From positions 310,001 through 374,000 of the forward strand of contig NZ_AP026738.1 of the NCBI RefSeq assembly GCF_002157685.2: DNA of 64,000 nucleotides. The letters run 5' to 3'. Below are positions 50,613 to 59,734 of the stretch, piece by piece. The first letter of the stretch is position 1, and every line of letters starts with the position of its first letter. Below the pieces are notes generated by a model. It searched no databases and was not told the DNA's origin. It was given only the letters and a program-made list of their open reading frames with translations. The translations under genes were made by a program, and so were the position numbers. The stretch comes from Comamonas thiooxydans (GTDB lineage Bacteria > Pseudomonadota > Gammaproteobacteria > Burkholderiales > Burkholderiaceae_C).

Positions 50613-51170
50613 ATGGATGAGATCGTGAAACAGGCCATGGCGAAATGGCCCAATGTGCCGGCCTGCAGTGGCTGGCTGGGTCTGGATGCGCGCGGCCAGT
50701 GGTGGCTAAGGGATGAGCAGGCCCAGGCCTGCGGCGCGTTTGCCAGTGGCAAACCCGGCTCCAAGGGCAATTTGCTGCAGCACGACAAGCTGGCCGAGTT
50801 CATTGGCCGCAACTATCTGGTCGAGCCAGATGGCCGCTGGTATTTTCAGAACGGCCCGCAGCGCGTGTATGTGGAACTGGAGAGTGCGCCGTGGATATGG
50901 CGCCTGCGATACGCGGAGCATGGCTTGCAGTTGCACAGTCATACGGGCCAGGAGCTGGCTGCCGAACAGGTGGCTCAGGTGCTGCTGGACGAGCAGGGGC
51001 GGCTGTTTTTGGCCCTGCCGCAAGGATTGGGCATGGTGCACAGTCTGGACATGCTGGATGCCGCCAATGCGCTGGAGAGCGGCGCGCTGCCCGAGGCGCG
51101 GGAGATGGAGAGCGCCTTGCTGCCGTTGCAGTTCGGTTTTGTAGTCAGCCCGCAGGACTATCAAGTTTGA
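50613..51170 (+). CDS. Conserved hypothetical protein (possibly a DUF2946-group family; number uncertain)
   Basis: A 185-residue soluble protein. Visible features are GWLGLDARGQWWLRD, then LLQHDKLAEFIGRNYLVEPDGRWYFQNGPQRVYVELE and a C-terminal LEMESALLPLQFGF-like end. It resembles a betaproteobacterial family of unknown function; I am not sure of its formal name. ATG 50613 follows AGGAG by 7 bases. Its stop codon is part of a short repeat. Confidence 0.7.
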   Translation: MDEIVKQAMAKWPNVPACSGWLGLDARGQWWLRDEQAQACGAFASGKPGSKGNLLQHDKLAEFIGRNYLVEPDGRWYFQNGPQRVYVELESAPWIWRLRYAEHGLQLHSHTGQELAAEQVAQVLLDEQGRLFLALPQGLGMVHSLDMLDAANALESGALPEAREMESALLPLQFGFVVSPQDYQV

Positions 51171-51211
51171 TAGCTGCTTGCGCTTGTGTGTAAAGGGCTT
51201 GAGGCTAAAAG
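51163..51211 (+). repeat. Short ATAGCTG repeat overlapping a stop codon
   Basis: CAAGTTTGATAGCTGCTTGCG then GTGTGTAAAGGGCTTGAGGC. The TGA in it is the stop codon of the upstream gene (51168-51170). Same family as 948, 10414 and 48049. Confidence 0.7.
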
Positions 51212-51240
51212 TAACAAAACCGGCCAAAGGCCGGTCTTTG
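51212..51240 (-). terminator. Intrinsic terminator of the cytochrome c gene
   Basis: ACCGGCC (51219-51225) / GGCCGGT (51229-51235), loop AAA; TTTT on the minus strand. Confidence 0.8.
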
Positions 51241-51256
51241 TGGGGCAAAGCAGGGC

Positions 51257-52120
51257 CTACTTGGCAGCATCCACCATGTACTGGATGGCGGCCTTGAAGT
51301 CTGCATCCGATGCGGTGGAGCCGCCCTTGGGAGGCATGGCACCCACGCCTTGGGTGGCCTTCTGCACCATATCGTCCATGCCCTTGGCAATGAAAGGTGC
51401 CCAGGCAGCCTTGTCGCCAAACTTGGGAGCACCGGCTACGCCGCTGGCGTGGCAGGCCATGCAGGTGGTGTTGTAGAGGTTCTTGCCCGCATCGGAGGCG
51501 GCTGCTGCTGCGGGAGCCGGGGCGGCTGCGGGTGCAGCCTCGGTGGCAGCAACAGCTGCTGCAGGTGCTGCGGCGACGGGGGTTGCAGGTGCTGCTGCGG
51601 GGGCATCTCCGGCTGCTGCGCCGGCTGCAGGCTGGGGCTCGGGGAAGTTGGCGCCGGCAGCATTGCTCATATAGACCACGCCACGGGCAATTTCCGTGTC
51701 ATTGAATTCGCCGCCACCCTGGGCCGCCATCGCACCCTTGCCGGCCAGGGCAGAGTGCACCAGCGTTTCCAGACCCTGCTTGATCCGCGGGCCCCAGGCT
51801 GCCGCATCCTGGAATTTGGGTGCGCCGGCTACGCCGGTTTCATGACAGGCCGCGCATTGCGACTTGAAGACTTCCGCGCCACCGCGCAGGGGGCGGTTGG
51901 CATCACGAATTTCCACCGTTCCCACTTTTTGCAGACGCATGGCCTTGGCCATTTCGGCATTGGCCGTACCTGCGCCCGTGGTGTCGGACGAAGTCACGAA
52001 CTTGACCAGACCGATGATGACGAAGATGGGAACCACAAACGAGAAGAAGACGGCAAGCAACAACTGCTTGGGTTTTTTGATAGGGCCTGTATGGGCTTCT
52101 TCGTGGTGTTGCTCGCTCAT
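51257..52120 (-). CDS. Membrane-anchored dihaem cytochrome c (c5-like)
   Basis: A 287-residue electron carrier tethered by one N-terminal helix (residues 19-42). Two class I cytochrome c domains each carry CxxCH (C89/C92/H93 and C220/C223/H224) with near-identical following sequence GVAGAPKF, so they arose by duplication. A ~60-residue Ala/Pro/Glu linker joins them. Likely passes electrons to a terminal oxidase. AGAGGA precedes the ATG. Confidence 0.92.
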   Translation of the reverse strand: MSEQHHEEAHTGPIKKPKQLLLAVFFSFVVPIFVIIGLVKFVTSSDTTGAGTANAEMAKAMRLQKVGTVEIRDANRPLRGGAEVFKSQCAACHETGVAGAPKFQDAAAWGPRIKQGLETLVHSALAGKGAMAAQGGGEFNDTEIARGVVYMSNAAGANFPEPQPAAGAAAGDAPAAAPATPVAAAPAAAVAATEAAPAAAPAPAAAAASDAGKNLYNTTCMACHASGVAGAPKFGDKAAWAPFIAKGMDDMVQKATQGVGAMPPKGGSTASDADFKAAIQYMVDAAK

Positions 52121-52269
52121 GAAGTCCTCTGAGATCGTGGGATGGGAATTAACAAACCATTATAGAAGTGAGGGTTAAGAACACCAGTGCACGACGATCC
52201 GGGTTGACGGCTGCTGCATAAAGGAGTTGAGTTGGATCAACTTTGTGCAGTCAATTTGTGGCGGGCATG

Positions 52270-52293
52270 AAAAAAGGCGTCCGAAGACGCCTT
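52270..52293 (-). terminator. Intrinsic terminator of the efflux operon
   Basis: AAGGCGTC (52274-52281) / GACGCCTT (52286-52293), CGAA tetraloop, six Ts on the minus strand. The intergenic region 52121-52319 holds nothing else. Confidence 0.88.
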
Positions 52294-52319
52294 GTGTGAG
52301 GGTGCAAAACTTGGCCTGA

Positions 52320-53753
52320 TTACTGGGCTGCAGTTGCTGCCGATGGGTTGTTGCTGGCGCTTGCCTCCGTCCAGCCGCCGCCCAGCACCTTGTAGAGATT
52401 GACCTGGTTTTGCAGCTGCGCCAGGCGCACCTGAACCACGGATTGCTCCAGTGCAAACAGCGAACGCTGCGCATCCAGCAGATCCAGGTAGCTGGCCACA
52501 CCGTTGGTGTAGCGCAGGTCCGACAGCTTGTAGCGCACCTGCTCCGCTTCCAGCTGACGCGACTGGGCATCGAGCTGATCCTTGAGTGCTCGGCGATTCA
52601 CCAAGGTGTCGGACACCTCGCGGAAGGCCGATTGGATGGAGCCTTCGTATTGCGCCACGGCAATCTTCTGGCTGGCTTGTGCAACCTGCAGATTGGCGCG
52701 ATTGCGGCCTGCATTGAAGATGGGCAGGTACAGCGAAGGCGCAATCGTGAAAGCTGCGGAGTCCGACTTGAACAGATCGGAGACTTCCGAATTCACAAAG
52801 CCTGCCGAGGCAGTCAAGGAGATGTTCGGGAAGAACAGCGCGCGTGCCGCGCCAATGCTGGCATTGGCGGCAATCATGCTTTGCTCTGCCTGACGGATGT
52901 CGGGCCGGCGCAGCAGCAGGTCAGAAGGCAGGCCCGACGGCACATCGGCCAGGGCCGGCAGATCGCGCAGTTGCTTGCCTTGCATGCTGGTCTGCAGATC
53001 GGCAGGCAGAGCCTGGCCCACGAGCAGCGTCAGGGCGTTGATGTCGCGCTCGCGCTGACCGGCTTGCTGGGCCAGCGTGGCGCGTGCGCTTTCGGTCAGC
53101 GACTGGGCCTGGCGGTAGTCCAGCTCGGAAGCGACGCCGGAGTCCAGTCGCAGCTTGGTCAGCTTGATGGACTGTTCGCGTGTGCCCAGGGTACGACGGG
53201 AAATGGCCAACAACTCCTCGTCAGCCTGCAGGTTCAGCCAGGTGTTGGCGACTGTCGCGATCAGGCTGATCTGGGCCGCCTTTCGGCCTTCCTCGGTCGC
53301 CAGATACTGGGCCAGAGCCTGCTGCTTGAGGCTGCCGATGCGCCCCCAGAAGTCAATCTCCCAGCTGGGCATGGAAAGGCCCGCCATGTACGAGTTGGCA
53401 TAGCGGCCCGTGGTGGCACTGGGCTGGCGGCTGGCGCTGCCTGCCACACCGAACTCAGGGAACTGAGCGGCGCGCTGGATCTGGTATTGGGCCTGCGCTT
53501 TTTCGATGTTGAGCACGGCCACACGCAGGTCGCGGTTGTTGTCCAGCGCGAGCTGGATCACCTGCTGCAGGCGAGGGTCCGTGTAGAACTGCTGCCAGGG
53601 GATGTCGGCGGCCGCGGTGGTGCCAGCCTGCTCGTCGGCGGCAGAGTAATGCTCCGCCACCGGAGCGGCGGGACGCTCCAGCGTGGGGATGAAGGAGCAG
53701 CCGCTGGCCAGCAGCGCGCCGGCCAGTGCTACGGGTAGCAAGGTTTTATTCAT
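52320..53753 (-). CDS. RND efflux outer-membrane lipoprotein (NodT/OprM type)
   Basis: A 477-residue outer-membrane channel of a tripartite pump. Lipobox LASGC (Cys19); two repeated helical hairpin halves typical of TolC-like proteins (LDNNRDLRVAVLNIEKAQAQ, and later QSALNAARRALKDQL-like helices); GSNIPLPIFNAG-type motif appears as SLYLPIFNAGRNRANL. Its ATG overlaps the pump gene stop by 8 bases (ATGAATAA), so it is translated with it. Confidence 0.92.
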   Translation of the reverse strand: MNKTLLPVALAGALLASGCSFIPTLERPAAPVAEHYSAADEQAGTTAAADIPWQQFYTDPRLQQVIQLALDNNRDLRVAVLNIEKAQAQYQIQRAAQFPEFGVAGSASRQPSATTGRYANSYMAGLSMPSWEIDFWGRIGSLKQQALAQYLATEEGRKAAQISLIATVANTWLNLQADEELLAISRRTLGTREQSIKLTKLRLDSGVASELDYRQAQSLTESARATLAQQAGQRERDINALTLLVGQALPADLQTSMQGKQLRDLPALADVPSGLPSDLLLRRPDIRQAEQSMIAANASIGAARALFFPNISLTASAGFVNSEVSDLFKSDSAAFTIAPSLYLPIFNAGRNRANLQVAQASQKIAVAQYEGSIQSAFREVSDTLVNRRALKDQLDAQSRQLEAEQVRYKLSDLRYTNGVASYLDLLDAQRSLFALEQSVVQVRLAQLQNQVNLYKVLGGGWTEASASNNPSAATAAQ

Positions 53754-56700
53754 GTTGCGAGCCTCCCTGTGCTGCAGAAGTTGCCGCCGGGGAAGTGGCG
53801 TTGGAGTCTTGCTTGGACTTCTTGCCAAACAGATTGAACACGGCCACAAAGAACACGGGCACCAGGAACACGGAGATCGGCGTGCCGATCACCATGCCCC
53901 AGAACACGCCCGTGCCGATTTCCTTCTGGCTGGCAGCGCTGGCGCCGGAGGCGATGTACAGCGGCACCACGCCCAGAATAAAGGCCAGCGAAGTCATCAG
54001 AATGGGGCGGAAACGCAGGTGACCGGCTTCCAGCGCGGCCTCCAGTGCACTCTTGCCTTCCGCATGCAGGTCCTTGGCGAACTCCACGATCAGGATGGCG
54101 TTCTTGGCCGAGAGACCGATCACCGTGATCAGCGCCACCTGGAAGTAGATGTCGTTGGGCATGCCGCGCATCAGCATGCCGGCCACGGCGCCGAACACGC
54201 CCAGAGGCACGACCAGCAGCACGGACAGCGGAATGCTCCAGCTTTCATACAGCGCGGCCAGGCACAGGAACACGGCCAGGATGGAGAACGCATACAGCAG
54301 CATGGCCGAGGAGCCAGCCTTCTTCTCGTCCAGGGACTGGCCGGTCCACTCGTAGCCGAAGCCGTCGGGCAGTTCCAGGGCCAGCTTTTCCATTTCCTTC
54401 ATGGCGTCACCGCTGGTAAAGCCGGGTTTGGCCTGACCGGTGATGCTCATGGAGGGGTAGCCGTTGTAGCGTGTCAGCTGCATGGGGCCGCTGATCCACT
54501 TGGCGCTGACCATGGTGGACAGTTCCACCAGCTGGCCTTGCGCGTTGGGGACCGTCAGGCGCATCACGTCCTCGGGCTGCATGCGGCGGGCGGCATCGGC
54601 CTGGATGGTGACGCGCTGCATGAAGCCGTTGTTGGGGAAGTCCGTGGAGTTGGACGAGCCCAGGGCCGTTGCCAGCGTCGTGGCCAGATCACCCATGCTC
54701 ACGCGCTGGGCATAGACCGCATCGCGGTTGATGTCCACCTGCCATTGCGGTGCGTCGTCCACACCATCAAAGCGCACGCCGGTCAGCACAGGGCTCTGGT
54801 TGGCCTTGGCAACCAGCTGATTGCGGGCTTCCAGCAAGGCTGCATGCCCCTTGCTGCCGCGGTCTTGCAGACGGAAGGTGAAACCGTCGCTATTGCCCAG
54901 CTCCGAAATGGAGGGGGGGACCAGCGTGAAGATGAAACCATCGCGCAGCGCTAACATGGCGCCCTTGGCTCGGTCAGCGAAGGATTTGGCATCCGAGCCA
55001 GCACCGGCGCGCTCGGACCAGTCCTTGAGCGTGGTGAACGCCAGGCCCACGTTCTGGCCCTGACCCATGAAGCTGAAGCCCAGAATGCTCACGATGTGAT
55101 CGGTCTCAGGCTGGCTCAGGGCGAACTTCTCCAGCTCAGCCATCGTCTTGCTGGTGCGTTCCAGGCTCGCGCCGGGAGGTAACTGAGCCAGCGAGATGAC
55201 ATAGCCCTGGTCTTCGGTGGGAAGAAAGGCCGTGGGCAGTCGCAGGAACATGAAGACCACACCGGCGATCACCAGCAGGTAGACGATGAAGGCCTGTACG
55301 GAGCGCTTGACCACACCGGACAGAGCGGCTGAATAGCGTCTTGTGCCAGCCTCAAACTTGCGGTTGAACCAGTTGTAGAACGGGCCGAGCAAGCCGGTCT
55401 TCTTGTCGTGCGCGTGGCCCTTGGGAATGGGCTTGAGCATGGTGGCGCAAAGCGCAGGCGTCAGCGTCAGCGCAAAGAAGCCCGAGAAGAAGATCGAGAT
55501 GGCCATCACCAGCGAGAACTGGCGATAGATGTTGCCTGTCGCGCCGGAGAACATGGCCAAGGGCAGGAACACCGTCACCAGAATCACGGTGATGCCGACC
55601 ACGGCGCCCTGGATCTGGCCCATGGCCTTGATGGTGGCTTCCTTGGGGGGAAGGCCTTCCTCGGCCATGATGCGCTCGACGTTTTCCACCACCACGATGG
55701 CGTCGTCCACCACGATACCGATCACCAGCACCATGGCGAACATGGCCAGAATGTTGATGGTCAGGCCGGCAACCAGCATCACGGCAAAGGTGCCGAGCAA
55801 TGCGATGGGCACCACGATGGTAGGGATCAGGGTGTAGCGGATGTTCTGCAGGAAGATCAGCATCACGATGAACACCAGCACGATGGCTTCAAGCAGCGTA
55901 TGCACCACCTTCTCGATGGAGATCTTCACGAACTTGGAGGTGTCGTAGGGCGATGACCATTTCACGCCGGCAGGCAGGAAGGGCTCCATCTCGGCCATCT
56001 TGGCCTTGACCAGTTTGGCCGTCGCCATGGCGTTGGCGGTCGAAGTCAGCTGCACGGCCATTGCCACGGCGGGCTTGCCGTCCAGGCGCGACTCGAAGGC
56101 ATAGCTTTCAATGCCCAGTTCGATGCGGGCTACGTCCTTGAGGCGCACGGTGGAGCCGTCGGAGTTGGAGCGCAGCACCACTTCGCCGAATTCCTCGGGC
56201 GTGCTCAGCTGACCGGGCACCACAATCGTTGCCGTGGTCGTCGTTCCGGGTGTGCTGGGCAGATTGCCCAGTGCACCGCCGGAGATCTGCTGGTTCTGTG
56301 CGGCAATCGCTGCATTGACGGATGCAATCGACAGGCCATAACCCTGGAGCTTGGCCGGGTCCACCCAGACGCGCATGGCTCGACCCGAGGCAAACAGCTG
56401 TGCCTTGCCCACGCCGTCCAGACGCTGGATTTCAGGCACCACATTGCGGTTTACATAGTCGGCGATGTCGTCACGCGAGGTCTCCCCGGACTCGGCCTGG
56501 AAGGCCAGAATCATCAGGAAGTTGCTCATGGACTTGTCCACGCGCACGCCCAGGGCCTGAACGACCTGAGGCAGGCGGGGCAGCACGCGTGAGAGGCGGT
56601 TTTGCACGTCCACCTGCGCCAGATCGGGGTTGGTGCCCGGAGCAAAGGTGACGGTCAGAGTGCCTTGACCGCCCGCAGGGGCGGAGGCTTCCATATACAT

Positions 56701-56925
56701 CAGACCTTGCGCGCCGTTGATTTCGCGCTCGATCAGTTGCAGAACGGAGTCCGTCATGGTCTGTGACGTGGCGCCCGGGTAGGTCGCTGTCACGTTGATG
56801 GTGGGAGGTGCGACCGATGGGAACTGTGCCACCGGTAGCTTGGTGATGGAGATCACGCCCGCAATGATCACGAAAATCGCGATCACCCAGGCAAAGATCG
56901 GTCTGTGGATGAAAAACTTGGACAT
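53746..56925 (-). CDS. RND efflux transporter, HAE1 family (AcrB/MexB type)
   Basis: A 1059-residue inner-membrane proton-drug antiporter with 12 helices. N-terminal FFIHRPIFAWVIAIFVIIAG, helix 4 VVDDAIVVVENVERIM with the paired Asp residues of the proton relay, and helix 10 with a conserved Lys region are present. The closest groups are AcrB, MexB, TtgB. Middle gene of acrA-acrB-oprM type operon. Substrate range unknown; no mutations can be judged. Confidence 0.96.
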   Translation of the reverse strand: MSKFFIHRPIFAWVIAIFVIIAGVISITKLPVAQFPSVAPPTINVTATYPGATSQTMTDSVLQLIEREINGAQGLMYMEASAPAGGQGTLTVTFAPGTNPDLAQVDVQNRLSRVLPRLPQVVQALGVRVDKSMSNFLMILAFQAESGETSRDDIADYVNRNVVPEIQRLDGVGKAQLFASGRAMRVWVDPAKLQGYGLSIASVNAAIAAQNQQISGGALGNLPSTPGTTTTATIVVPGQLSTPEEFGEVVLRSNSDGSTVRLKDVARIELGIESYAFESRLDGKPAVAMAVQLTSTANAMATAKLVKAKMAEMEPFLPAGVKWSSPYDTSKFVKISIEKVVHTLLEAIVLVFIVMLIFLQNIRYTLIPTIVVPIALLGTFAVMLVAGLTINILAMFAMVLVIGIVVDDAIVVVENVERIMAEEGLPPKEATIKAMGQIQGAVVGITVILVTVFLPLAMFSGATGNIYRQFSLVMAISIFFSGFFALTLTPALCATMLKPIPKGHAHDKKTGLLGPFYNWFNRKFEAGTRRYSAALSGVVKRSVQAFIVYLLVIAGVVFMFLRLPTAFLPTEDQGYVISLAQLPPGASLERTSKTMAELEKFALSQPETDHIVSILGFSFMGQGQNVGLAFTTLKDWSERAGAGSDAKSFADRAKGAMLALRDGFIFTLVPPSISELGNSDGFTFRLQDRGSKGHAALLEARNQLVAKANQSPVLTGVRFDGVDDAPQWQVDINRDAVYAQRVSMGDLATTLATALGSSNSTDFPNNGFMQRVTIQADAARRMQPEDVMRLTVPNAQGQLVELSTMVSAKWISGPMQLTRYNGYPSMSITGQAKPGFTSGDAMKEMEKLALELPDGFGYEWTGQSLDEKKAGSSAMLLYAFSILAVFLCLAALYESWSIPLSVLLVVPLGVFGAVAGMLMRGMPNDIYFQVALITVIGLSAKNAILIVEFAKDLHAEGKSALEAALEAGHLRFRPILMTSLAFILGVVPLYIASGASAASQKEIGTGVFWGMVIGTPISVFLVPVFFVAVFNLFGKKSKQDSNATSPAATSAAQGGSQHE

Positions 56926-56937
56926 GGATCGTGCCTG

Positions 56938-58254
56938 TTACTTGGCTGCCTTGCCTTCGCCAGCACCTTCGGCTGGTGTGGCAGCTTTCTCTTGCGCTGG
57001 TGCGGCGGGGGCCGCAGCAGAGGGCTGCGCGGGGGCGCCGGCAGCTGCATTGTTGATCTCGACGGGCTTGACCTTCTTGGCTCCCATGCCCACCTTGATC
57101 AGGCCGTCCACCATGACTTTTTCTCCAGCTTTCAGGCCGGAGGTGACAACCCAGTTGGTGCCACTGGACTGGCTGATCTGAACGGGGCGCGGTGCCACCG
57201 AGCCATCCTCGGCCACGATCATGACGAAGTTGCCCTTTTCATTGCGGGTCACGGCCTGTTGCGGAATCAGCGCGGCGTTCTCGACCTGTGCCTGCTCCAG
57301 GTGCACGCGCACATAGGTGCCGGGCAGCAGCAGTCCGTCGGGATTGGGCAGTTCCGCGCGCACGCTGACCTGGCCCGTCGTCGGGTCCACGGTCAGGTCG
57401 GTGAACAGCAGCTTGCCGGTGTGTGCGTACTCCTTGCCATCGTCCAAATAGACGTGGACGCGCGCAGCGTTGTCACCTACCTTTGCCAACTTGCCGGAGC
57501 CGAGCGCTTCACGCATGCGCATGATGTCGGAAGAGGACTGGGTCAGGTTCACATACAGCGGGTTGACTTGCTGAATGGTTGCCAGCTGCGTGGCTTCGCC
57601 CTGGCCGACCAGAGCGCCTTCCGTCACCAGAGCGCGGCCGATGCGTCCGGAGATGGGGGCCGTCACGCTGGCATAGCCCAGGTTGACGTTGGCATTGGTG
57701 ACTGCCGCCTTGCCTGCGGCAACCTGTGCCAGGGCCGCTTTCTCGTTGGCGATGGCGGTGTCGTATTCCTGCTTGCTGATGGCATTGGCTTCCACCAGTG
57801 GCTTGTAGCGGCGTGCGGTGGCAGATGCCTGAGCGAGATTGGCTTCGGCCTGTGCCAGGGTCGCCTGAGCGCTCTGCAGGTTGGCTTTGTACGGGGTGTT
57901 GTCAATCTGGAACAGGGCTTGGCCTGCTTTGACATCCGAGCCTTCCTGGAACAGGCGCTTTTGCACGATGCCGGCTGCGCGCGCGCGAACCTGAGCAATG
58001 CGCGATGGCTCCAGGCGACCGGGCAGATCGGAGATCAAAGGCACGTTCTGCATGGAGACCGTCACTACACCAACTTCGGGTGGTTGTGCCTGAGCGGCTG
58101 CTTGTGCTTTTTGAGCTTCCGCGTTTTTGTCACTGCATGCGACTAGGCCCAGTGCAGCAGCCAAGCTCAGGCCTATGACCATGGAGCGGGTGCCGGATGC
58201 GGCTGAATGGGACTGATTGTCGGGAGCCTGGTTTGCTTCATACATCGGGTGCAT
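56938..58254 (-). CDS. RND efflux periplasmic adaptor (AcrA/MexA type)
   Basis: A 438-residue membrane fusion lipoprotein. Lipid Cys at 40 (GLVAC). Lipoyl domain RARAAGIVQKRLFQEGSDVKAG; helical hairpin; barrel region PLYVNLTQSSSD; Ala/Pro-rich tail. I place the start at ATG 58254, with AAGGA 5 bases upstream, rather than ATG 58275. First gene of the efflux operon, divergent from a TetR regulator. Confidence 0.93.
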   Translation of the reverse strand: MHPMYEANQAPDNQSHSAASGTRSMVIGLSLAAALGLVACSDKNAEAQKAQAAAQAQPPEVGVVTVSMQNVPLISDLPGRLEPSRIAQVRARAAGIVQKRLFQEGSDVKAGQALFQIDNTPYKANLQSAQATLAQAEANLAQASATARRYKPLVEANAISKQEYDTAIANEKAALAQVAAGKAAVTNANVNLGYASVTAPISGRIGRALVTEGALVGQGEATQLATIQQVNPLYVNLTQSSSDIMRMREALGSGKLAKVGDNAARVHVYLDDGKEYAHTGKLLFTDLTVDPTTGQVSVRAELPNPDGLLLPGTYVRVHLEQAQVENAALIPQQAVTRNEKGNFVMIVAEDGSVAPRPVQISQSSGTNWVVTSGLKAGEKVMVDGLIKVGMGAKKVKPVEINNAAAGAPAQPSAAAPAAPAQEKAATPAEGAGEGKAAK

Positions 58255-58363
58255 GAACGTCCTTCCGGTTGACATTGTGAAAACGAGAAAAGAGCGCTGT
58301 CCGCAGTGGAGCGCTCATTCGGGTGGAAACCCTAGATGGTTTCCTGCATATCGGTGCTAAGGA

Positions 58364-58393
58364 AATTATACATACATGCATAAATGTATAATT
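58364..58393. promoter_or_regulatory. Palindromic operator between the adaptor gene and its TetR regulator
   Basis: AATTATACAT (58364-58373) and ATGTATAATT (58384-58393) are perfect inverted repeats around a 10-base spacer. The core TACATACAT...AATGTAT is close to the AcrR operator of E. coli. TATAAT hexamers occur in both orientations in the arms (58387-58392 plus; 58370-58365 minus), so bound repressor would block both promoters. Confidence 0.75.
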
Positions 58394-58472
58394 GAAAACG
58401 CTGCGTAAAGCAGTTGAGAAATGGCTTTTCTCGCGGCGAACTATCGCCGGCGATTGATGAAGAGGGTGAGTG

Positions 58473-59093
58473 ATGGCTCGAAGAACCAAGGCTGAAGCGG
58501 ATGAGACGCGCACCAAGCTGCTGGATGCGGCTGAAGAGGTGTTTTTCGAGAAGGGCGTGTCTCGAACCTCTCTGGGCGATATCGCCCAGCGTGCAGGGGC
58601 GACACGCGGGGCGGTGTACTGGCACTTCAAGGACAAGATGGATGTCTTTGTTTCCATGCTTGGGCGCATATGCCTGCCTTTCGAAGAAATCTGTGACGAC
58701 AGGTATGGTGACCTGTTGCCGCTAGAGCGCATTCGTCACTCCATCCTGTGTGTGTTCGAGAGCTTGGACGAGGATGAGCGCAGACGCAAGGTGTTTGAAA
58801 CGGCGCTATTCAAAATGGAATACGTGGGCGAGCTGGCCGATGTGCGTTTGCAGCATATAGAAAGTTCAGGCTTCGCTCGGGAAAAATTTGCGCACGACCT
58901 GGCAGCTGCGGCACAGGGGCAGTCCGTGCAGTTGTCGGTATCCCCGGAAGAGGCGGCTCTCGGTTTGCACTCTCTTTTTGTAGGTCTTATACATGGTTGG
59001 GTATTGACGGAAGGAAGTTTCTCATTGGTCAAGGTCGGTTCGATGTCGGTGGATGTCTACTTGTCTGGTTTGGGATTTCAGGTGAATTTGTGA
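58473..59093 (+). CDS. TetR/AcrR-family repressor of the efflux operon
   Basis: A 206-residue TetR-type regulator. HTH at about residues 31-52 (RTSLGDIAQRAGATRGAVYWHF) matches AcrR/TtgR closely, and the ligand domain is full length. It is divergent from the adaptor gene over the palindrome at 58364, as acrR is in E. coli. The ATG at 58473 directly follows an in-frame GTG. Confidence 0.92.
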   Translation: MARRTKAEADETRTKLLDAAEEVFFEKGVSRTSLGDIAQRAGATRGAVYWHFKDKMDVFVSMLGRICLPFEEICDDRYGDLLPLERIRHSILCVFESLDEDERRRKVFETALFKMEYVGELADVRLQHIESSGFAREKFAHDLAAAAQGQSVQLSVSPEEAALGLHSLFVGLIHGWVLTEGSFSLVKVGSMSVDVYLSGLGFQVNL

Positions 59094-59110
59094 TTTGGGT
59101 GTCCAAACCC

Positions 59111-59120
59111 GTGCAATAAT
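59111..59120 (+). promoter_or_regulatory. Extended -10 promoter for the tRNA cluster
   Basis: TGC + AATAAT (59112-59120), an extended -10 element, 48 bases before tRNA-Arg. No good -35. Confidence 0.4.
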
Positions 59121-59167
59121 TGCGGCTGTTGAATTGTTGTTGGCCGTGCGAGCGGCCTGACGGATTC

Positions 59168-59243
59168 GCGGCTGTAGCTCAGTGGATAGAGTATTGGCCT
59201 CCGAAGCCAAGGGTCGTGGGTTCGATCCCCGCCAGCCGCGCCA
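59168..59243 (+). tRNA. tRNA-Arg (anticodon CCG)
   Basis: Acceptor GCGGCTG pairs with CAGCCGC; anticodon stem TTGGC/GCCAA with loop CTCCGAA gives CCG. CCA is encoded. 76 bases. First of four tRNAs before the second tuf. Confidence 0.95.
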
Positions 59244-59262
59244 GCATCGATCTTCGGTAAGA

Positions 59263-59288
59263 AAAAAGAAATTTCAAAATTTCTTTTT
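59263..59288 (+). terminator. AT-rich hairpin after tRNA-Arg
   Basis: AAAAAGAAATT / AATTTCTTTTT around a 4-base loop, 20 bases after tRNA-Arg. Weak, but ends with five Ts. Confidence 0.4.
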
Positions 59289-59302
59289 AAGCTGAAAATA
59301 GA

Positions 59303-59311
59303 TGCTACAAT
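59303..59311 (+). promoter_or_regulatory. Extended -10 promoter before tRNA-Tyr
   Basis: TGC + TACAAT (TACAAT at 59306-59311), 12 bases before the mature 5' end of tRNA-Tyr, implying an independent start for the Tyr-Gly-Thr-tuf part. The -35 region is only T-rich. Confidence 0.45.
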
Positions 59312-59323
59312 TCGAGTCTCTTC

Positions 59324-59409
59324 GGAGGGGTGGCCGAGTGGTTAAAGGCAGCAGACTGTAAATCTGCCCGCTAACGCGTACACAGGTTCGAATCCTGTCC
59401 CCTCCACCA
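59324..59409 (+). tRNA. tRNA-Tyr (anticodon GTA)
   Basis: Class II tRNA of 86 bases with a long variable arm; acceptor GGAGGGG/CCCCTCC; anticodon loop CTGTAAA gives GTA; CCA encoded. Confidence 0.96.
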
Positions 59410-59467
59410 GCAATGGTTGAGAAGAGCGATTGCTAGAAATAGCAGTCACGTGCAGTAGTAAATCTGT

Positions 59468-59541
59468 GCGGGAGTAGTTCAATGGTAGAACCCTAGCCTT
59501 CCAAGCTAATGACGCGGGTTCGATTCCCGTCTCCCGCTCCA
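59468..59541 (+). tRNA. tRNA-Gly (anticodon TCC)
   Basis: Acceptor GCGGGAG/CTCCCGC, anticodon loop CTTCCAA gives TCC, CCA encoded; 74 bases. Confidence 0.95.
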
Positions 59542-59584
59542 GTTTGCGAGCAAAGATTTTAGAAGTTGTTTTTGCAGCTTCTTT

Positions 59585-59659
<75 letters not shown>

Positions 59660-59734
59660 TTTTCTGGTGCGCTCGCTTGATAGGGTTGCGCCGAAATCCT
59701 CTTGCAGTGAATTAATTTTTTCGGAGTCGGAAAA

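Noticed and set aside
51483..51674. Ala-rich open frames in the cytochrome c linker region
   Set aside because: Shadow frames of the low-complexity Ala/Pro/Glu linker.
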